This document shows, in pieces, positions 28,003 through 41,580 of a stretch of 64,000 nucleotides of DNA. How positions within the stretch are numbered: the first letter of the stretch is position 1; each line of letters starts with the position of its first letter. The notes under the pieces were generated by a model, which saw only the letters and a program-made list of their open reading frames with translations, was not told the origin of the DNA and ran no database searches. The position numbers and the translations under genes are program-made. This DNA is from Thalassotalea litorea (lineage in GTDB: Bacteria > Pseudomonadota > Gammaproteobacteria > Enterobacterales > Alteromonadaceae). The stretch is from contig NZ_VCBC01000003.1 of the NCBI RefSeq assembly GCF_005843925.1, forward strand, positions 62,001-126,000, read 5' to 3'.

Positions 28003-30186
28003 ATGGAAATTAAAGTAAATTTTCTAGAAAATCTTAGGCTTGAAGCTAAGTTTGATGATTTCACCGTTGTTACCGACCAACCGATTCGCTATAAAGGCGA
28101 TGGCTCAGCACCAAGTCCATTCGACTATTTTCTCGCATCATCGGCACTTTGTGCGGGATATTTTGTTCGGGTTTATTGTAACGCTCGCAATATTCCAACC
28201 GATAACATTCGTCTTTCACAAAATAATATTGTCGACCCGGAAGATCGTTACAACCAGATTTTTCAGATCCAGGTAGAGTTACCGGAAAGCATTTCTGAAA
28301 AAGACCGACAAGGCATTTTACGTTCGATTGATCGTTGTACGGTGAAGAAAGTCGTGCAAACGGAGCCTGAGTTTAAGGTGGACTTGGTTGACAGTATTGA
28401 TGAAGACGCCAATGCCATGCTTACCGAATTTCCAGAAGATGATACGACCTACATTCTTGGTAAGGATTTACCCCTGGAGCAAACGATCGCCAATATGACC
28501 AAGATGCTGGCGGACCTTGGGATGAAAATAGAAGTGTCGTCTTGGCGGAACATTGTGCCAAACGTTTGGTCTTTACACATACGTGATGCCGCATCGCCGA
28601 TGTGTTTTACCAATGGTAAAGGGGCGACCAAAGAAAGCGCATTATGCTCCGCATTAGGCGAATTTATCGAACGTCTAAATTGTAACTTCTTCTACAATGA
28701 CCAGTTCTTTGGTGAAGAGATTGCCAATGCGCAATTTGTTCATTACCCCAATGAAAAGTGGTTCAAGCTCGAGGATGACGATTCATTGCCACAGGGTATC
28801 TTGGATGAATATACCCGCGACATATATGACCCGAGTGGCGAACTGTGCGGTTCAAATTTGATTGATACCAACTCTGGGAATGTTAATCGCGGCATTTGCA
28901 CCATTCCATATGTTCGCCAATCCGATGGCGAAACCGTGTATTTTCCCTCGAACCTGATTGAAAACCTATTTCTCAGCAACGGTATGAGTGCGGGGAATAA
29001 TAATCAGGAAGCGCACGTTCAATGTCTATCGGAAATCTTTGAGCGCGCGGTGAAACGGCAAATCATCGAGCAGGAAATCGTCCTTCCGGATGTACCCGAA
29101 GAGGTTCTGGGCAATTATCCGGCGATCGTTGCGGGCATTCAAGGTCTTGAAGCTCAGGGCTTTCCTGTCGTGGTTAAAGACGCTTCATTGGGCGGCCAGT
29201 TTCCGGTGATGTGTGTGACGCTAATGAATCCGAAAACCGGTGGCGTGTTTGCGTCATTTGGCGCCCACCCAAGTTTTGAAGTGGCGCTGGAGCGAAGTTT
29301 AACGGAACTACTTCAGGGACGCAGCTTTGAAGGCCTAAACGATGTCCCAAAACCTACGTTCAACAGTATGGCGGTAAGTGAGCCAGAAAATTTTGTTGAA
29401 CATTTTATTGATTCAACCGGAGTTATTTCCTGGCGCTTTTTTAGTGCGAAGCAAGATTATGATTTTGTGGAGTGGGATTTTACCGGTAGCAATGAAGAAG
29501 AAAGTGCCTATCTGTTCGGTATTCTTGAGAATATGGGCAAGGAAGTTTATGTCGCCGAATTTGATCAACTAGGTGCTTCTGCCTGTCGTATTCTGGTGCC
29601 AGATTACTCGGAAATCTATCCGGTGGAAGATTTAATTTGGGACAACACCAACAAAGCATTAGATTATCGTGAAGATATCTTAAATATTCACAAGCTTGAT
29701 GAAGAGCAGTTAAGTGCATTAGTGGCGCGTTTAGAAGAGAGTCAGCAGGATAATTACATTGATATCATCACCTTGATAGGCATTGAATTCGATGAAAATA
29801 CGGTTTGGGGACAGTTGACGATTCTTGAGCTTAAGATCCTGATTTACCTTGCCATTGGTGAAGCCGAAACGGCTCAGGAACTGGTAGAGGAATTCCTTCA
29901 GTACAACGACAATACGGTAGAGCGAGGCCTGTTTTATCAGGCAGTGCATGCGGTACTGGAAATTGCTCTGGAAGAAGATTTAGAGCTGGACGATTATATT
30001 CATAATCTAAGCCGTATGTTTGGTGAAGAGGTGATGGAAACCGTGATTGGTACCGTTTACGGCGAAATCCGTTTCCCAGGTCTGACACCAACCAGCATGA
30101 AGCTGGAAGGCTTAGATAAGCACCTGCGCTTGATTGACAGCTACAAGAAGCTGCACCAGGCACGCGCTGCCGCCGCTAAAGCCTAA
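28003..30186 (+). CDS. ycaO: OsmC-domain/YcaO-domain fusion protein
   Basis: A 727-residue protein. Residues 1-135 resemble OsmC (RYKGDGSAPSPFDYFLASSALCAGYF with the Cys of the peroxidase fold, given in part as SPFDYFLASSALC), followed by a YcaO domain (about residues 150-560). The ATP/Mg-binding features are GKGATKESALCSALGEFIER, QEAHVQCLSEIFERAVKR and the later ASFGAHPSFEVALERSLTE. A helical TPR-like C-terminal part (LTILELKILIYLAIGEAETAQ) completes it. YcaO domains activate amide bonds with ATP; E. coli YcaO is linked to RimO-dependent methylthiolation of ribosomal protein S12 and lacks the OsmC part. GGAG lies 8 nt before the ATG. No RimO or peptide-precursor gene is nearby, which argues against a RiPP cluster. 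Confidence 0.88.
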   Translation: MEIKVNFLENLRLEAKFDDFTVVTDQPIRYKGDGSAPSPFDYFLASSALCAGYFVRVYCNARNIPTDNIRLSQNNIVDPEDRYNQIFQIQVELPESISEKDRQGILRSIDRCTVKKVVQTEPEFKVDLVDSIDEDANAMLTEFPEDDTTYILGKDLPLEQTIANMTKMLADLGMKIEVSSWRNIVPNVWSLHIRDAASPMCFTNGKGATKESALCSALGEFIERLNCNFFYNDQFFGEEIANAQFVHYPNEKWFKLEDDDSLPQGILDEYTRDIYDPSGELCGSNLIDTNSGNVNRGICTIPYVRQSDGETVYFPSNLIENLFLSNGMSAGNNNQEAHVQCLSEIFERAVKRQIIEQEIVLPDVPEEVLGNYPAIVAGIQGLEAQGFPVVVKDASLGGQFPVMCVTLMNPKTGGVFASFGAHPSFEVALERSLTELLQGRSFEGLNDVPKPTFNSMAVSEPENFVEHFIDSTGVISWRFFSAKQDYDFVEWDFTGSNEEESAYLFGILENMGKEVYVAEFDQLGASACRILVPDYSEIYPVEDLIWDNTNKALDYREDILNIHKLDEEQLSALVARLEESQQDNYIDIITLIGIEFDENTVWGQLTILELKILIYLAIGEAETAQELVEEFLQYNDNTVERGLFYQAVHAVLEIALEEDLELDDYIHNLSRMFGEEVMETVIGTVYGEIRFPGLTPTSMKLEGLDKHLRLIDSYKKLHQARAAAAKA

Positions 30187-30190
30187 TTTC

Positions 30191-30273
30191 ATGGGGTCAG
30201 AGTCAATTTGTTGATTATGTTTTTGTTAGCTATCAATGGGTTAGACGGCATATCTTAATGACTCTGTCCCCAT
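30191..30273. repeat. 83-bp inverted-repeat element, copy 1 (REP/MITE-like)
   Basis: The ends ATGGGGTCAGAGTCA (30191-30205) and TGACTCTGTCCCCAT (30259-30273) are inverted with 14 of 15 matches. The same 15-bp end sequence and exactly the same total length occur at 31629-31711, while the internal sequences differ. GGGGTCAGAGTC-type ends are common around REP-associated tyrosine (Y1) transposases in this group of bacteria, but no transposase is in the window. Confidence 0.65.
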
Positions 30274-30383
30274 CTGCTATCCCTGTTCGACCTATCAAAT
30301 TAAATGTGATTTAATGGTGCGGTTAAATTTGCAGCAGCCCACAAAACAATTACAACAACGGGCGAATACAGGGAGCAGTACAT

Positions 30384-30911
30384 ATGCATATTATCCTCGG
30401 AGTCATTGGCTCCATTATCACCATTCTTATTCTGATTAATCGTCTGAGTGAAGCAGGTTTAGATATTGGCTGGCTCAACCCATTTAGCTGGCACAGACGC
30501 CGCAAATATCGTAATAATCATGATTTAAATCCGGTATTTAAGCTGGACTCTCCAATGGACGTCGCCGCCTTGTATGTGGTCGGTGCCGCCAAAGCCGATG
30601 GCGATATTACCGCAACGCAAAAGCAGGCGATTGTCGATATGTTTGAAAGTGAATTTCACCTGTCTAATTCGCAGGCCAAAGAATTATTGTCTTCGAGTGT
30701 GCATTTGATTGGCAATGGTCAGGAGTTTTACGATAACCCCGATCGTTGTATAGAGCGCACCTATGACGATTTTTCGCCAGAACAGGTTGATTCAGTTAAC
30801 GCGTTACTGAATCGAATTATTGAAGTTGACGGCAATGCGACAGCCGAACAGACATCTTTCGTAAGTAAAGTGGCGAAGGCGTTTCCAGTGCAAAGCCAGT
30901 CGAAATGGTAG
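30384..30911 (+). CDS. Membrane-anchored TerB-like protein
   Basis: A 175-residue protein with one N-terminal membrane segment (IILGVIGSIITILILI, residues 3-18), a basic stretch (WHRRRKYR), and a helical domain from about residue 55. That domain shows the TerB-like pattern of paired acidic helices: AALYVVGAAKADGDITATQKQAI and VNALLNRIIEVDGNATAEQ (in each, A-x-x-D-G-x-x-T/A). TerB domains are often found in tellurite or stress proteins, but a precise role is unknown. It precedes the Bax-inhibitor-like gene by 42 bp and the pair is bracketed by the two 83-bp elements. Confidence 0.65.
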   Translation: MHIILGVIGSIITILILINRLSEAGLDIGWLNPFSWHRRRKYRNNHDLNPVFKLDSPMDVAALYVVGAAKADGDITATQKQAIVDMFESEFHLSNSQAKELLSSSVHLIGNGQEFYDNPDRCIERTYDDFSPEQVDSVNALLNRIIEVDGNATAEQTSFVSKVAKAFPVQSQSKW

Positions 30912-30953
30912 ATTTTTAATTAATATTTTTTAATGGAATAAAAGGAAGTAAAT

Positions 30954-31610
30954 ATGGAAGTCAGTGTTTTTGAAAGAACGTCCACTACGGACAAAATTAT
31001 TAGCCCAATGACCTACAACCTAGTGCTAGGTTTAACCTTGCTGTGGGGATTTTGGGTCAACTGGATGATGGTGGAATATATCCCCGTAGAATCCATCAGC
31101 GGCATAAATCCATGGATTTTCTTTGGTGGTTATTTCGCCTCCTGTTTTTTCGGAATTTACTTATTTAATAATTCTGAAAAACCCATTGTCAGCTTTATTG
31201 GCTACAACTTTGTCGTGCTACCGTTTGGATTGATTATTAACCTTGTTGTCAGTGGTTATAATCCGGAGATCGTTTCAGAGGCAATTCGCACCACCGGGCT
31301 GGTTACTTTCGTGATGATGTTATTAGGCTCCATGTATCCGGCATTTTTCCAACGAATTGTTGGTGGCCTAACCATTGCGCTTATCTGTGTGATCATTGTT
31401 GAGCTTATCCAGATCTTTATTTTTAATACCCATCACGGGATCATAGACTGGATAGTGGTGGCGATTTTCTGTGGCTATATTGGCTATGACTGGGCTCGTG
31501 CCAATGCGATTCCAAAAACTTATGACAATGCTATCGATAGTGCTGCAGCGCTTTATATCGATATCATCAATCTGTTTCTGCGAATCTTGCGAATTTTGGG
31601 GAGAAGATAA
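30954..31610 (+). CDS. Bax inhibitor-1/YccA-family membrane protein
   Basis: A 218-residue inner-membrane protein with seven hydrophobic segments (about residues 20-40, 54-72, 80-100, 112-132, 136-154, 164-178, 198-214). The C-terminal stretch DNAIDSAAALYIDIINLFLRILRIL closely follows the BI-1 family end (asp-rich turn, then LYLDxINLFLxLLR). In E. coli, YccA binds and restrains the FtsH protease; other family members act as pH-sensitive channels. AAGGAAG lies just upstream of the ATG. It is probably co-transcribed with the TerB-like gene. Confidence 0.75.
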   Translation: MEVSVFERTSTTDKIISPMTYNLVLGLTLLWGFWVNWMMVEYIPVESISGINPWIFFGGYFASCFFGIYLFNNSEKPIVSFIGYNFVVLPFGLIINLVVSGYNPEIVSEAIRTTGLVTFVMMLLGSMYPAFFQRIVGGLTIALICVIIVELIQIFIFNTHHGIIDWIVVAIFCGYIGYDWARANAIPKTYDNAIDSAAALYIDIINLFLRILRILGRR

Positions 31611-31628
31611 ATCTTCAACGAAATTATA

Positions 31629-31711
31629 ATGGGGTCAGAGTCATCAATGAATGGAGATTAACTTACTGAATTTATTGATTTTAGAATAAATGTAATTGAC
31701 TCTGACCCCAT
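31629..31711. repeat. 83-bp inverted-repeat element, copy 2 (REP/MITE-like)
   Basis: Perfect 15-bp inverted ends, ATGGGGTCAGAGTCA at 31629-31643 and TGACTCTGACCCCAT at 31697-31711. The interior is AT-rich and unrelated to that of copy 1. It lies between the convergent BI-1 and oxidoreductase genes, where the hairpin could also act on transcript ends. Confidence 0.7.
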
Positions 31712-31732
31712 GCGAAGGCCCTATGTGCGGGG

Positions 31733-33433
31733 CTATTTGCCCCGCAATAGGGTTTGAATGCTGTTGGCTTTTTTCATACCCATCATCCGCATGGTGGTGA
31801 TCACCCCGCCCATGGTTGCACCTCCTACACCTGCGGTGATCACATCCGCACCGGTTAAATAGAAGTTTCTAATCGGCGTTTCGGTATGAACCGATGAGTT
31901 TTTAAAACGTTCCAGGCTATGCTCTAAGCCGTAAATTTCACCATTGTCATTAAGCTGATAAAACTCGGTGGATAATGGCGTGGAAAGCTCATAATAATCC
32001 AGAGCATCTTTGAGTTGTGGACGATGTTTAAATAGCACCGCTAACAATCGCTGAGATAGTTTCTCTTTCAGGGCTTCATAATCCTCGCCGCGTTTATTCC
32101 ACTCACTGCCTTGCCATTGCTTAAACCATTCCATATTCGACAAGGTGACGATCTCTACCGTTGACTTGCCTGGGAAACGTTCATCCCACTTAGGATCTTT
32201 ACTGGACGGAAAACTGATATAGACGATAGGGAAGTTGTCTTCGCCACAGGACTTTTCATACTCGCTAACGGTAAAATCATGGTCAGCGGTTGGGTAAATC
32301 CAAAGGTTAGTTGTATCTAATCCCAGTTCCTTAGCGGAACCTTTAAAGCCCGCGTAAAGGCACAGGGAGCCACCGGAAGACTTCAGCTTGTCAGCTTGTG
32401 TTGTTAACTTGAACTGGCTTTGTACCGATTCAGGAAGTAGCTTGCGGACGGTATTTTGGTAGCCGATATTACTGACAACCTGTTGGGCTTTTATGTCCAT
32501 GCCATTGGCTAATCTAACACCTGTGGCTCGATTATTTTCAATGAGCAATTGTTCGACTTTAGCGTCGGTAAATACATCACCACCGTTTTGGGTGATGGTC
32601 GGGATAATCTCCCGGGCAATAGAGGAAGCACCACCAACAGGATAAGCCGCGCCGTTTAGGTAGTGTTTTACTAACAGTGCATGCATCATGAAGCTGGACT
32701 GTTTAGGCGGTAACCCATAATCACCCCATTGACCAGTCAATACGCCAATTAACTGCTCGTTATCGGTCAGGCTTCTGAGCACCTCATAGGTGGTTTGAAA
32801 GTATTCTCTGCGCAAGAGTTTGGGACGCACTTTGTTGTACACTTTCGCTAACCATTTTGGCATTGCCTGGGACGCAAAGTACTTATTTGAACGATAGCTG
32901 ACATCTCTAACCAGATGCACATAATCAATGATGGCTTGTTTTTCTTCCGGGAATTTTGCCACCAGAGACTCAATAAAATTTTCGGTACCAGCGGTTAGGT
33001 CATAGGATTCATCACCAATGAAAATACGATCATATACCGCATCCATGGCTTGCCATTTCAGGCGATTTTCACTGACTACGTCGAAGATACGCCTAAGTGG
33101 CGCATGCTCGCGGTGTACTTCACCAATGTAATGCACGCCAACATCCCACTCATATCCCTTACGTTGATATGCATGGGTAAAGCCACCCGCCGTATAGTGC
33201 TGTTCCAGTACACAGACTTTCTGTCCGGACAAGGATAGCAGCGCGGCGTTTACCAGGCCGCCAATGCCAGAACCAATAACAATGACATCATAATCACTTT
33301 TTACGTTCTTTTTCTGTAATCGACGACCGGTGCGCACGGATACTTTTTTACTGCGGTGTTCATTTTGCTCTTCATCTAACTCTGCAGCTGATTGTTGTTG
33401 GGTATTTTCTGTTGTTTGGCTTTCGGCGGTCAT
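31733..33433 (-). CDS. FAD-dependent phytoene desaturase/retinol-saturase-like oxidoreductase
   Basis: A 566-residue flavoprotein. After a 48-residue charged N-terminal tail comes the dinucleotide fold DVIVIGSGIGGLVNAALLS and the FAD-binding VLEQHYTAGGFTHAYQRKGYEWDVGVHYIG, here quoted as VLEQHYTAGG and WDVGVHYIG. The C-terminal FAD motif is FYLTGADVITAGVGGATMGG. This arrangement matches the CrtI/CrtISO/retinol saturase branch, which works on polyene lipids such as carotenoids. No carotenoid synthesis gene is nearby, so the substrate is open. The gene is isolated, between a mobile-element remnant and the gltBD terminator. Confidence 0.8.
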   Translation of the reverse strand: MTAESQTTENTQQQSAAELDEEQNEHRSKKVSVRTGRRLQKKNVKSDYDVIVIGSGIGGLVNAALLSLSGQKVCVLEQHYTAGGFTHAYQRKGYEWDVGVHYIGEVHREHAPLRRIFDVVSENRLKWQAMDAVYDRIFIGDESYDLTAGTENFIESLVAKFPEEKQAIIDYVHLVRDVSYRSNKYFASQAMPKWLAKVYNKVRPKLLRREYFQTTYEVLRSLTDNEQLIGVLTGQWGDYGLPPKQSSFMMHALLVKHYLNGAAYPVGGASSIAREIIPTITQNGGDVFTDAKVEQLLIENNRATGVRLANGMDIKAQQVVSNIGYQNTVRKLLPESVQSQFKLTTQADKLKSSGGSLCLYAGFKGSAKELGLDTTNLWIYPTADHDFTVSEYEKSCGEDNFPIVYISFPSSKDPKWDERFPGKSTVEIVTLSNMEWFKQWQGSEWNKRGEDYEALKEKLSQRLLAVLFKHRPQLKDALDYYELSTPLSTEFYQLNDNGEIYGLEHSLERFKNSSVHTETPIRNFYLTGADVITAGVGGATMGGVITTMRMMGMKKANSIQTLLRGK

Positions 33434-33576
33434 GACGACTGACTCTTATGGTTAAATGTAAGAGAAATCAGACTAACAAAACTGTGGTGAATATAAAGAA
33501 CTAATTCGCGCGGGATACCGAAGGCAGCAACTAGCAGGGATTCGCGAAAAAGCGGGGGATGGGGCGCATCACCCAT

Positions 33577-33617
33577 AAAAAAACAGCACTGGCTTTCGCC
33601 TCGTGCTGCTCTTTTTT
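33577..33617 (-). terminator. Rho-independent terminator of gltBD
   Basis: On the minus strand AGCAGCAC pairs with GTGCTGTT around a loop containing GCGAAAGC, followed by a run of seven T. It lies about 46 bp after the gltD stop codon. Confidence 0.8.
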
Positions 33618-33662
33618 GGTATCAGCTCATATATTGAGCCGTTAAGGTTTAGGTTTAGCCGA

Positions 33663-39571
<5,909 letters not shown>

Positions 39572-39673
39572 GGCGATATCTCCTTCTAATACTTGCTGGC
39601 GGTAGCTTTGTTATAGCGAATAAACATCGTGATTTTTTGAATAAGTACCGAAAACCCAGCCGGGGAACCTATC

Positions 39674-39702
39674 ACCATATAACCAGTATCAGGTTAGGTC
39701 AA
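39674..39702 (-). promoter_or_regulatory. Sigma-70 promoter of gltBD
   Basis: On the minus strand TTGACC (39702-39697) and TATGGT (39679-39674) are separated by 17 bp. Transcription would start near 39667, giving a leader of about 96 nt before gltB. No NtrC or sigma-54 element was seen here. Confidence 0.6.
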
Positions 39703-40088
39703 CAAAAAATAGAGTTATTACTCTTGATAGGATGAGTCCAATGATTGCACCGATATATCAGCGAATAAGATTAAAAATCCGACGAAGTCATATAAAACAG
39801 GGGTGACAGCAAATTATGAAACAAGATGTGAAAACTTTACGGGTGAATTAAATTGACGTTAAAAAAAATTAAATATCTATGCAACGGGAACGGAAATTCG
39901 CTTCAAGTGAGCAGGTGGTAGGTTTCAGGATTCAAAAAAAGCAACTCAGTCTCGCGTCATTCCCAGACACTACAGGGAATCTATCGTCACCGGTTGAACG
40001 GCGGCAATGTGCCAAACTCGGTCCGATAGCAATTGCTAATATACGTAGATATTGAGGTATTAACGCTATTGTCTCTTGTTAGAAATAC
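39703..40088. other. Gap between the gltBD promoter and the Imm8-like gene
   Basis: No gene is seen. At 39955-39984 a short REP-like inverted sequence, TCATTCCC paired with GGGAATCT, is present once. Closer to 40088, on the minus strand, TCTAACAAGAG and GCGTTAATACC lie 17 bp apart and resemble the two ends of an attC site with its middle missing. Confidence 0.3.
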
Positions 40089-40445
40089 CTAGAACGGAAA
40101 ACAGCTCAAACTTGTAGGCCTAATTTGACCTGACAGTCTCATTGCAACTTCAGTCCAAGGTTTACTGCCATTAGCATGTAAAAGCAACTTTGAAATATGT
40201 CGGCGAATTACACTCCAATCAAATTCTTCAAGTACCAATGTCGGTGGCATAAATGAATTAATGCCTCGCTTTTCAATTGCCTTTGGAGAAGCCACGTAGA
40301 ATTCAAAGAACACGCTATCGGCTTGATGATTTTCAAAGCACAAGTCTAACTCCATGAGAACGTCAAACTTTTCCCAATCACTTGGGTAGCCAGAAGTTGA
40401 AGGTTCTAATTGATCACTTGATATTCCGAGTAACTCGATATTCAT
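40089..40445 (-). CDS. Imm8-like small protein (possible immunity protein) in a gene-cassette setting
   Basis: A 118-residue soluble protein without a signal peptide. The order of features (an early YPSDWEKFDVLMELDL strand region, FFEFYVASPKAIE, then FDWSVIRRHISKLL and PWTEVAMRLSGQI) resembles the immunity protein family Imm8, whose members neutralise polymorphic toxins. The match is by eye and moderate. No toxin gene is next to it. It begins 5 nt after the GTTAGAG core of an attC-like site, the position expected for a cassette gene. An orphan immunity gene carried as a cassette is the favoured reading. Confidence 0.5.
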   Translation of the reverse strand: MNIELLGISSDQLEPSTSGYPSDWEKFDVLMELDLCFENHQADSVFFEFYVASPKAIEKRGINSFMPPTLVLEEFDWSVIRRHISKLLLHANGSKPWTEVAMRLSGQIRPTSLSCFPF

Positions 40446-40450
40446 GGTAT

Positions 40451-40565
40451 CTCTAACGCCCGCGTAACGGGCAATAACACGTAGGCTAAAATTGGAGCGA
40501 AGCGACTGAGTCTGCGTGTTATTATCCCAGCGAGCTTGCGCGCGAGTTTATACGTTTGTTATACC
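40451..40565 (-). other. attC-like integron recombination site
   Basis: On the minus strand this 115-bp sequence starts TATAACAAACG immediately after a gene and ends GCGGGCGTTAGAG just before the next gene, as attC sites do. It contains 15-nt imperfect inverted arms (AATAACACGCAGACT at 40523-40509, AGCCTACGTGTTATT at 40487-40473, two mismatches) around a CGCTTCGC loop, and GCCCG/CGGGC near the outer end. The core GTTAGAG departs from GTTRRRY at the last base. No integrase gene is in the window. Confidence 0.55.
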
Positions 40566-40569
40566 ATTA

Positions 40570-40992
40570 CTAGTTGTCAAGATATTCCGACACAGCACTC
40601 TCACCATCTATAATTGCGTGATGTATTTTTATACCTACTTCAGATGAATAAAAGTCTGCTGCAATTGATAACTCTTCTGCCGTTAATAGTCCCATTAACA
40701 CGGTGCGAAAGACTTCCTTTGCTTCTTCTTTATTAACGGGGTCGTTTAGTACTGTTTTTTGGCTAATTGCTGTAGCCATAGCTTTTTGTATTTCTTCAGG
40801 CAGATGAGTAAAGCTTCTTAGAACAATTTCACTATTGTCTATTTCTACTACATCGAATGAAGCGATAATCTCCTCCATTCCTAACGCACTATAAAGCCTT
40901 TCAAATTGCTCACTACTATCTAATCTTTTTGAAGAAATAGAAGCACACGATAATAGTGACAGAGAAAGCAGAGCAATTAGTATATTTTTCAT
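40570..40992 (-). CDS. Small lipoprotein with DUF2059-like domain
   Basis: A protein of 140 residues from the ATG at 40992, which begins a lipoprotein signal (MKNILIALLSLSLLSC, lipobox LLSC). An upstream in-frame ATG at 41028 would bury that signal and is rejected. The mature part is helical and acidic; LTAEELSIAADFYSSEVGIKI resembles the DUF2059 helix (L-T-x-E-E-L-x-x-x-x-x-F-Y-x-S-x-x-G). Function unknown. It ends 5 bp before the attC-like site and has the same orientation, so gene plus site would form one cassette. Confidence 0.6.
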   Translation of the reverse strand: MKNILIALLSLSLLSCASISSKRLDSSEQFERLYSALGMEEIIASFDVVEIDNSEIVLRSFTHLPEEIQKAMATAISQKTVLNDPVNKEEAKEVFRTVLMGLLTAEELSIAADFYSSEVGIKIHHAIIDGESAVSEYLDN

Positions 40993-41048
40993 TTGAATAC
41001 ATCCATTTAATGAGTGTGTTGCGTCCATCGATTGAACTCACAGCTCTT

Positions 41049-41363
41049 TTAAGCCGTTGCTCGGTGCTTTGCCACCTTACGTTTTGCGATAGAAAATAGT
41101 ACCAATAAAACAGCGAAAGATGCGAGCATTTGATTTGAGTTTGATTGAATCTCGTGGATTGTGCGCCTCCAGTCGAACCCTTTAATTAAGTCACAGGCGC
41201 TGCCGCACTGTTCAGCTGGCAAGGATTCCAATTCAGTAAGTAAGGTAAATAGGCCATCACAATAACTTGATATGGAGCTTGAAAGGTAAAAAAGAAAAGC
41301 ACCCATTACGCCAAGTACAACCATATCCAGATTATCTTTTAATGCTTTTTTTAAGTTTTCCAT
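41049..41363 (-). CDS. Hypothetical protein with two membrane segments
   Basis: A 104-residue protein, with hydrophobic segments at about residues 14-32 (MVVLGVMGAFLFYLSSSI) and 80-94 (MLASFAVLLVLFSIA), separated by a loop with three cysteines (SYCDGL, EQCGSACDL), and a basic C-terminus. The ATG at 41363 is preferred to the GTG just before it. No family is recognised. It lies upstream of the DUF2059-like gene in the same direction, with no attC between them. Confidence 0.5.
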   Translation of the reverse strand: MENLKKALKDNLDMVVLGVMGAFLFYLSSSISSYCDGLFTLLTELESLPAEQCGSACDLIKGFDWRRTIHEIQSNSNQMLASFAVLLVLFSIAKRKVAKHRATA

Positions 41364-41472
41364 CACTCTTAACCCACTTCTCGAAAAAGAAAAATTTTAT
41401 TTCGACAACTTCAGCACTTTCGATTGAATGACTGCAGAACGCTCACAGCCGCCGCTCATGACTGCTAATTAT

Positions 41473-41492
41473 TCAATAACTTACGTTATTGA
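41473..41492. other. Small perfect hairpin in the accessory patch
   Basis: TCAATAAC and GTTATTGA form an 8-bp stem with a TTAC loop between two minus-strand genes. There is no T-run, so termination is unlikely. Confidence 0.35.
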
Positions 41493-41580
41493 TGGGGACA
41501 TCGCAAATGTACCATTAGGAGACGGAAACAAGCGGCTCCAACAAAATAAAAGCAATTTTCTGCCGAAACGATAATTGCTA

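Noticed and set aside
28003..30186. YcaO as part of a thiazole/oxazole RiPP cluster
   Set aside because: No E1-like, dehydrogenase, transporter or precursor gene is adjacent, and the OsmC fusion matches the stand-alone YcaO type.
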